Below, piece by piece: positions 57,889 to 64,000 of a stretch of 64,000 nucleotides of DNA; within the stretch, counting starts at the first letter, position 1, and each line of letters opens with the position of its first letter. The notes below the pieces were generated by a model. The model did not search any database. It was not told the origin of the DNA and saw only the letters and a list, made by a program, of their open reading frames with translations. Made by a program: the position numbers and the translations under genes. Location of the stretch: contig JAEVHH010000001.1 in the NCBI GenBank assembly GCA_017607445.1, positions 4,526,001 to 4,590,000 of the forward strand. Reading direction: 5' to 3'. Source of the stretch: Histoplasma ohiense (lineage: Eukaryota; Ascomycota; Eurotiomycetes; Onygenales; Ajellomycetaceae).

Positions 57889-57913
57889 CACACACACACA
57901 CACACACACACAC
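57889..57913 (+). repeat. (CA)n microsatellite
   Basis: An uninterrupted 25-nt CA run preceded by an A-tract; potentially polymorphic between strains. Confidence 0.95.
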
Positions 57914-58004
57914 GAACGAACATAAGAGTTGATTCTTTCTCCAGCTTCTCTCTTCTTCCCATGGTCCTCCGCCGATCCTAGCTTTTGTTCGAGTTTTTTT
58001 TAAA

Positions 58005-58028
58005 ATATATATATATATATATATATAT
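58005..58028 (+). repeat. (AT)n microsatellite
   Basis: About 12 AT units following a T-run and TAAA. Confidence 0.93.
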
Positions 58029-58124
58029 TTGGATTCCTACGTCGTCAGCGTGAGGGAACACGGTTGACGAGATGAGAGAAATCCACACTGGCATATTTGA
58101 TCCACGTTAAACGAGGCACTGGTC

Positions 58125-58151
58125 AAAAAAAAAAAAAAAAAAAAAAAAAAA
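58125..58151 (+). repeat. A27 homopolymer
   Basis: A pure run of about 27 A. Length is uncertain in any assembly. Confidence 0.9.
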
Positions 58152-58632
58152 CTACCAAATGTCATCACGAAGAGGTGAAAACATGCGAAATCAAATAAAG
58201 AGTGAAAGGTAATGAACCTGGGGAGTTTTCTCCGTTTACAGCAAAAAGGGGATTCTTTCTAGGAAAAGCAGAAGGGCTTTTTTATATATATAAACATTTT
58301 TTACACCCAAGGTGGAAATAACCGGACATTGGAAAAAAAAAAAAAAAAAGAAGATAATAAAACACTGAAAACCCCACTATTAATTACTTCGTTATCATTG
58401 ACAAAAAACATTTCCCTTCCTGGGCCCCGGTAGAAAAAGTTCCCCGCACGCGAAACCCCTTCCCCATAACCTCCCCCTGTCGCAACAGAAGTACAAGGAC
58501 AAAGACAAAAGACAAACTGAAAACCAAACCACAAATATTTCCGAGATTCTTTTTTTTTTTTTTTTTACATCCACGAACCTCTTATCTATTGCAACCCCAC
58601 AGCTACCATATCTTTATTCACCATTACCGCCA

Positions 58633-59710
58633 CTAGTCACCTCCAGCCTCCACAGCAGAAGGAGGTGCGCCATTGGTAGTAGCAGCAGTCTTCTCAGCTG
58701 GCGCGTGGTCCTCGGATGCCGCCGGTGCAGACTTCGTAACAGGCGCTGGTCCGCCGTTCTCCTTCTGTTCCGCTTCCTCTTCCGCCTCTTCCTCTTCATC
58801 ATCTTCCTCGTCTGCGCCATCAGCTTCGCCTTCAGCCCCCAGACCGTTCTTGACTTCTGCCGTTTTTGCATCTGCATGCTCAGCGTCGGGTTCTGGCGCT
58901 ACCCTGCGTTTCTTATGTGCGGCTGTCATATGAGGAAAGGGGATTTTTAGGTTAGTAAAGGGCACGATGTTATAAAATCTGAACAAGTGGTGTAGCACTG
59001 GAAGGAGATATGAAGGAATCAGACGAATCTCCATCGTCACACATTAAGGGGGCAGGAATTGATTTGCTATCAATTGATACACACACACACAAAAAAAAAA
59101 AAAAAAGAGAGAAGGGGGAGAGACAAAAGGAGGGTGAGAGGAAATCCACTTACGTTCTTCTCCTTCAGCCTCGTTCTCAGAAGCTTCGGATTCATCCTCA
59201 GAGCCTGATTCTCCTTCCGCATCCTCTTCTTCGAAATCGGATTCTTCATATCTAATTATTACAAAGCAAGTGGTTAGTACTATGTTGGCACCGTCGAGAT
59301 TAATGATTAAGGGAGGGCTGGCTATATGAGCTCTAAACCATATAGGTCTCTCATAAGAGAGAGAGGGGGGGGGGGGGAAGGTCGGATTAGATGGATGGGG
59401 AAACCAAAATAGACGACAGCCACTTCTGGGATCGCAACAGCCCAATTAACCCAAGGACAAGCTGGCGCGATCGCAACAACAATAGAAATGGGTTCTGCAC
59501 ATCGCAGCACGGTTTCAATTCCTTGGGAATTGGGAACGATGGCAATGGGCCAATCTTGATGACGTCAAGGAAAGAAGGAGGGCGTATAGAGTACGATGGT
59601 GCAGAGGACGCGATTCTGGCAACTTACTCCTCTTCCTCTTCGCTTTCATCGCTGGGTAGAGCTACGAGTTCCTCGCTATCCTCTCCGCGGGTCCGTTTGC
59701 GAGTAGCCAT
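58633..59710 (-). CDS. Small acidic nuclear-type protein, three exons (156 aa)
   Basis: Exons 59710-59628, 59251-59154, 58922-58633; introns 376 nt (59627-59252, donor GTAAGT, acceptor ATTAG) and 231 nt (59153-58923, donor GTAAGT, acceptor GACAG). The joined frame gives 156 aa. It starts MATRKRTRGEDSEELVALPS and continues with acidic runs (ESDFEEEDAEGESGSEDE). A basic patch AHKKRRVAPEPD follows, probably a nuclear localisation signal, then another Glu-rich stretch and an Ala/Pro/Thr-rich tail ending VEAGGD. The composition resembles acidic histone-chaperone-like or nucleolar proteins, but I see no named domain. The introns are much longer than others in the window, and the first contains a G13 run (59365-59377). 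The exon joins are supported only by splice motifs and composition continuity. Confidence 0.7.
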
Positions 59711-61479
59711 TGTGTCCTTTTGGATTAAAGTTTGCGAGGCAGGAGGTTAACGTGGCAGGTAAAAGGGGTTGTGAGGTAGATGGAATCGGCAGCTTTCTCC
59801 TGAAAGGGGGGGGATTTCGAGACGGCCTTGGAGGGAGATGGAAGGGGATGAGGGAAGGGCAGGTGGGTGAGCGAAGGAGGTTATAAGGGGATGAAACAGA
59901 ACCGGGCGAGATGGGCCAGCTGCTGGTGGGCGCAGGCAGGGCTGTCACGCTATGACCATACTCACTCGTCCTTTGGCCTTTGAAGGGTTAGGGTACTGCC
60001 CATGCTCTGCTCCTTGGGCCTTGGGCTGATATTACCATGGAGGGCAAGGCAAAGTACAGGGTACAACCAGGTACCTGCTTATCTTAGCTTTTCAGCAGGC
60101 AGCCGAGGTACCCCGGGTGTAGTTGAGATGTGTAAGGGCAGCCGTTCATGCCAACTAGGCTGTAATGACAGGTCTGGTTGTGTAATTTCGGTGTATTATC
60201 AACAATGGATATTTCGGTAACTAGTTGGTTACAACATACAAGTTTACGGAAAACCTTCCAAGGTGGAGCTGGAGCATTCGGCAATGCGTGCCCAGAGGGA
60301 GGAACGAGCGTCGTGTCCAACAGGGATGAATGAATGAATCCCTTGTAGCTGGCGTTAACGGTCCCTGTGTCTTTCTCCTTTTTTTCGCCCTCCCCTTCCC
60401 TCTTTGTTTTCGAGGTTGGCGCCCTTTTGTCTGTATTTTGCAAATTTGAGTTTCTTCCCAAAAGGACATTCAATGTTGCTTCCAAGCTTGTCCCATTGAC
60501 TAGCGGGGAGATCCATGTTCCATGTTCCAAGTCCAGCCGTCCCAAGGTAGCTTTCGTGCAGCCGGCCACACGGGCGACCCACTCCAATCAGCCTCAAGGC
60601 GCTCCCAGAGTGTCTGCAAATCACGTTAAAAAAATCAAATGGGGCCATTCCCTTACTTAACAACATATCTCATCCTTCGTTCAAACACCAACATCGCACC
60701 ACCAAAGATCGAAGGAAGAGCATCTGAAGAGGGGAGTGGGGAGGTGGGGAGGTGGGACAAAGGTTCTAGTCCATCAATCCTAAAAACCCGTCATTCAAGA
60801 AGCTCATGCAGTTCCTGTCGTGATGATGTTCCCAAGGGATGTCTGTTAAAAAACACATAGATGAGTAAATATCATCAAGCTCTCTTCCTTTCTCAATACA
60901 TGAAAAGCAGAGTCACTCATGGTTTGCACAGAGCTGCAATGCATACTTAGCTTAAGCATTCTTTAAACTAATCCTAGATCTTACCCAATCGTCCGAGCAG
61001 CAGTAAGGGAATCACAGGCAGCTCAATCCTCATGTGTCACATATGCTATTTCTGTGAGTGGATAAAAGTGAGATCACAATAGATAGATCGTAAAGTATCG
61101 TGGGCAAATTCACCCGCTTGGAGAGCCTTTGATTTTCAACTGAATACCAGTACTCGTATCATTCTACGTGATCAAGGAATTGTACTTGTGAAAAATCCAG
61201 AATTTCACTCAGAATTTGTTTCGCTTCTTGATTGGGATAATCAGATCTCGTGTAGAAGGCGGTCCCGATGATGTCAGAGCAAGCGGCGTTCAATGCTCGT
61301 TATTCATGGGAAACAATCGCAAGATCTGCTAAATGTATCCCCACGTGACCACGCGAGTTTCTCGTGACTACAACCATATCCTGTTTAGGAAGATGATCTC
61401 ATAGCTAAAAAAGGTCCCGCTTTTGTAATCGCTAGAATCAGCTTTGATGCGATAATTTGGCTGAAGGGCATTAGCTGTC
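59711..61479. other. Divergent intergenic region between the acidic-protein gene and mus81
   Basis: About 1.77 kb with no supported gene. ORFs such as 60084-60587 (minus) overlap others on the opposite strand and lack conserved features. The first few hundred bases upstream of 59710 are C/T- and G-rich and probably hold the 5' UTR and promoter. Confidence 0.5.
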
Positions 61480-63636
61480 ATGGCTGGCGATTCCTGTGCG
61501 AACCCGTTACTCCTCGAATGGATCAAGGAATGGCTTGATGAGGCGCGGGAGCGTAATTCGAAGGGCGTCAACGTGTATGTGCTCTGCGAGTCCTCCCACG
61601 ATGCCTATCTTCTTGGGGAAAACTCATTCGTGCTAATTCCGTGATCTCAGATACAAAAAGGCATATGATTCCATGAAAGTTTGCCCAATACCCTTCAGCC
61701 ATCCTTCAGAAGCACAACAGCTCCATGGCTTTGGCCCGAAGTTATGTGACCGTCTAACAGCAAAATTGATTGCCCATTGCGAACAAAACGGGCTTCCTAT
61801 CCCTGAATTACCACATCACGGTATACATTTCTTTTCACTCCCTCCTAGGTTTTTACGATCTGAAGCTGATGCCTTGTATTCTAGCCCGTAAAAGAACAGC
61901 ACAGAATGGCAACGATGAATCCCAGCCGGCTAAGAAGCCAAAGAAAGTGAAGCCTTATGTGCCAGTTCTACGCTCTGGCCCGTATGGGTTGCTCCTGGGG
62001 CTTGCCAATATGGATGAAAATTCATCCCTTGGACTCACCAAACAGCAGCTTATTGAACTCGCCCAACCCTATTGCGATTCTTCATATACAGTGCCTCTTG
62101 ACCCGTCTAAGTTTTATACAGCGTGGAATTCCATGAAAACTTTGGTACAGAAAGATCTTGTGTACGAGCATGGTCGGCCGTCGTCACGAAGGTATCTGCT
62201 CACCGATGAAGGATGGGAAATTGCGAGGAGGATTAAAAAGACTCTGCCAAGCGAGTGTTCTAATGAACTTGAAAACCGGTATAGCCAAGTATGTAGTGTT
62301 TACTTCCAACGGCACCTTTTTTTGTCATCATCTGACCATTTTATAGTCGTCACGATCTGATCGACTTGGACGAGCCCATGATACTGAATTGCAGCGGAAT
62401 ACGGATCCGTCAGCCTTTCTACCAAGTGGGGGCTTAGGCTCAATTCCTCTCGTTCACCACCAGCACCCTAAGCAGCAAGTAATTGATCTAGAAGATTCGG
62501 ACTCGGGAGAGAATTCGAATTCAGCCATTCCACGAATGCAAGAGGCTATCTCTACAAACATTGGACGACAAACGTCATCCAATAGAGAGATATCGGACCA
62601 AAACGCCGATATATCATCATCTACGTCTGCCTTCAGGCCAATAACACTCCAGCCGGACAGCTTCACCGTCGAGCTTGTCCTCGATGTTCGCGAAATACGC
62701 TCTGTGAAGGACAGAGATTACATCGCTAACGAACTCATGAAGAAGGGAATAACGCCAGTCGTACGTTCTCTTGAAGTCGGAGATGTGCTCTGGATCGCCA
62801 AATGCAGAGACCCGACGTTCCTTGCCCGACACGGCGAGGAAGGAGACGAAGTCATGCTTGATTGGATTGTGGAGCGAAAACGTCTGGACGATCTAATCGG
62901 CAGTATCAAAGACGGGCGCTTCCGTGAGCAGAAATTCCGACTACGGCGTTCAGGGGTGCAGAATGTCATTTATCTAGTCGAAGACTTCGCTGATGCGGGT
63001 TCTACCGCGTCGAAATATTACGAACATGTCTCATCGGCTATTGCATCCACGCAAGTTGTGAATGGTTACTTCGTCAAGCAGACGCGTAATCTAGATGATA
63101 CCATCAGGTATCTAGCTCGAATGACGGAACTGTTGCGAAGAATGTACACCACCACCACCACCGCCAGTGGCTCTACTAGGACCACCACGCCGTGTCCCCT
63201 TTCAATCATTCCGTCCAAACACCTCACCTCCTCCCAAGCCTATCTAGATCTCCTCAAACGACTTCGCTCTCAGCCATCGCAACCCACAACCAGAAAACCA
63301 ACATATACAGTCACATTCCCCAACTTCTCTTCCCTCGCCTCCAAGTCCGAAATGCTCACTCTTCGCGACCTTTTCTTGAAAATGCTCATGTGCACGCGTG
63401 GCGTGACGGCTGATAAAGCGCTGGAGATCCAGCGGCACTGGCGGACGCCGCGGGAGTTTGTCGAAGCGTTTGAGGCAGCCTATCGAAGTCGGCCTGAGGG
63501 AGATGTGGCTGCGATGGAAAACATGGTGTTTGAAAAATTGGGGGGGTTAGTGGGGAGGAAGAAGGTTGGGAAGCAGGTTAGTAAGAAGATTGCAGAGGTT
63601 TGGGGGGTCAATAGTAATGGGAATTGGTACCGGTAA
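61480..63636 (+). CDS. mus81: Structure-specific endonuclease subunit MUS81
   Basis: Four exons: 61480-61574, 61651-61820, 61885-62288, 62347-63636; introns 76, 64 and 58 nt. The total is 652 aa. N-terminal helix-hairpin-helix region: SMKVCPIPFSHPSEAQQLHG and FGPKLCDRLTAKL (residues about 40-70). A winged-helix-like middle follows (SGPYGLLLGLANMDE, SSRRYLLTDEGWEIA). The ERCC4 nuclease domain has LDVREIRS, then GDVLWIA, then the catalytic ERKRLDD at about 399-405 and SIKDGRFREQKFRL. A C-terminal helix-hairpin-helix region completes it. Family role: with Eme1 it cuts 3' flaps, stalled forks and recombination intermediates. All catalytic residues I can check are present, so it should be active. 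The start ATG at 61480 gives the normal N-terminus (LLLEWIKEWLDEARERNSKG). Confidence 0.95.
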
Positions 63637-64000
63637 TGACGGCCGGTTTTGGAATTGATGCTAGGATTCTTGTTTTGGGTGTTATTCTTGGTTTTTCCGC
63701 TGCTATGGCCGTTTATTTTTATTTTTTATTTTTTCCATTGATTGCGGCGGTATTTCGGTGTTTGTCATTTTGCATCATACGGGATATATGCATCATGGCC
63801 GGGGCCACTTACAATTTTGCAGCGGTCATCTCTCATCTTCCGCCGTTTATGATTTTAATTTCTCATTTTCTGTTCTCGTCCGTTCCGCTTTATCCTCTTC
63901 TTTTCCTACTCCACAGCGCTGCTCTGATTGTTCTGCCCTCTGGTTTATCCTTGCTATGTATATATATATATATATAATTTTATATTCTTTATTTTCACTG
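63637..64000. other. Sequence downstream of mus81
   Basis: T-rich sequence with a (TA)n run at about 63957-63977. The open frame overlapping the mus81 end (63624-63977) is hydrophobic only because it is T-rich. No gene supported. Confidence 0.55.

Larger units (their letters stand above)
56659..58632. other. Long convergent intergenic region rich in simple repeats
   Basis: Almost 2 kb between two gene ends, with no supported gene. It holds A18 at about 57318-57335, a (CA)n run 57889-57913, an (AT)n run about 58005-58028, A27 at 58125-58151, A17 at 58333-58349 and T17 at 58550-58566. Convergent fungal intergenic DNA often gathers such tracts, but this density is notable. Confidence 0.65.

Noticed and set aside
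60084..60587. Possible 167-aa minus-strand gene near mus81
   Set aside because: Open frames exist on both strands over the same bases; there is no conserved motif, and low-complexity Lys/Glu stretches come from C/T-rich DNA.
63624..63977. Possible membrane protein overlapping the mus81 stop
   Set aside because: Begins at a non-ATG codon inside mus81 and is hydrophobic simply because the DNA is T-rich.

Overview
The window looks like nuclear DNA of a filamentous ascomycete. Genes carry 48-130 nt introns with GTATGT/GTGAGT-like donors, CTAAC/CTGAC-like branch sites and YAG acceptors, and the conserved proteins read like those of Eurotiomycetes. My best guess is Onygenales, judged from protein flavour and from the CpG-depleted transposons; this is inference, not a measured placement.

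Left gene block (1-18.8 kb). It starts inside the C-terminal half of a Clu1/Tif31-type protein. Next come an unrecognised 1021-aa protein, a 635-aa protein with a C-terminal hydrophobic anchor, a Bcs1-type mitochondrial AAA chaperone (501 aa, two exons), an unrecognised 268-aa acidic protein, the CCT gamma subunit (six exons, 538 aa), a PRKRIP1/DUF1168 splicing-associated protein, and an HNH-endonuclease-like gene whose 5' end I could not resolve. After these the sequence decays: a frameshifted phosphotransferase (APH-like) remnant at about 18.9-19.3 kb and a tRNA-like/SINE-like patch with perfect inverted repeats at 20.29-20.40 kb.

Repeat island (about 20.4-43.6 kb). This is a nest of retroelements almost devoid of CpG. 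Three LTR retrotransposons can be delimited to the base by equal-length LTR pairs and perfect 5-bp target duplications. Element 1 is 21905-28009 (534-bp LTRs, TSD GACAG, minus strand). Element 3 is 30181-43268 (271-bp LTRs, TSD TCTTC, plus strand, chromodomain-bearing Ty3/gypsy type). Element 2 is 34803-40743 (471-bp LTRs, TSD TGGAT, minus strand) and sits inside the pol gene of element 3. Elements 1 and 2 are one family; their LTRs differ by exactly one 63-bp internal tandem unit. Elements 1 and 3 lie in an older, unclassified CpG-poor sequence. Coding parts are full of TGA stops and active-site changes explained by CpG to TpG/CpA transitions. Element 3 also carries antisense ORFs between its chromodomain and its 3' LTR.

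Right gene block (44.0-64 kb). A kinesin-6-like motor (six exons, 847 aa) converges on an HIR3-type histone-regulation protein (five exons, 1973 aa). HIR3 is divergent from an exomer ChAPs protein (Bud7/Bch1/Chs6 family, seven exons, 693 aa). Then come a small acidic nuclear-type protein (three exons, 156 aa) and a complete MUS81 nuclease subunit (four exons, 652 aa). These are ordinary housekeeping genes with no operon-like logic; their biology spans translation/mitochondria, protein folding, splicing, chromatin, secretion and DNA repair. Exon joins were worked out by hand from splice motifs, reading frame and family resemblance. No searches or alignments were run.
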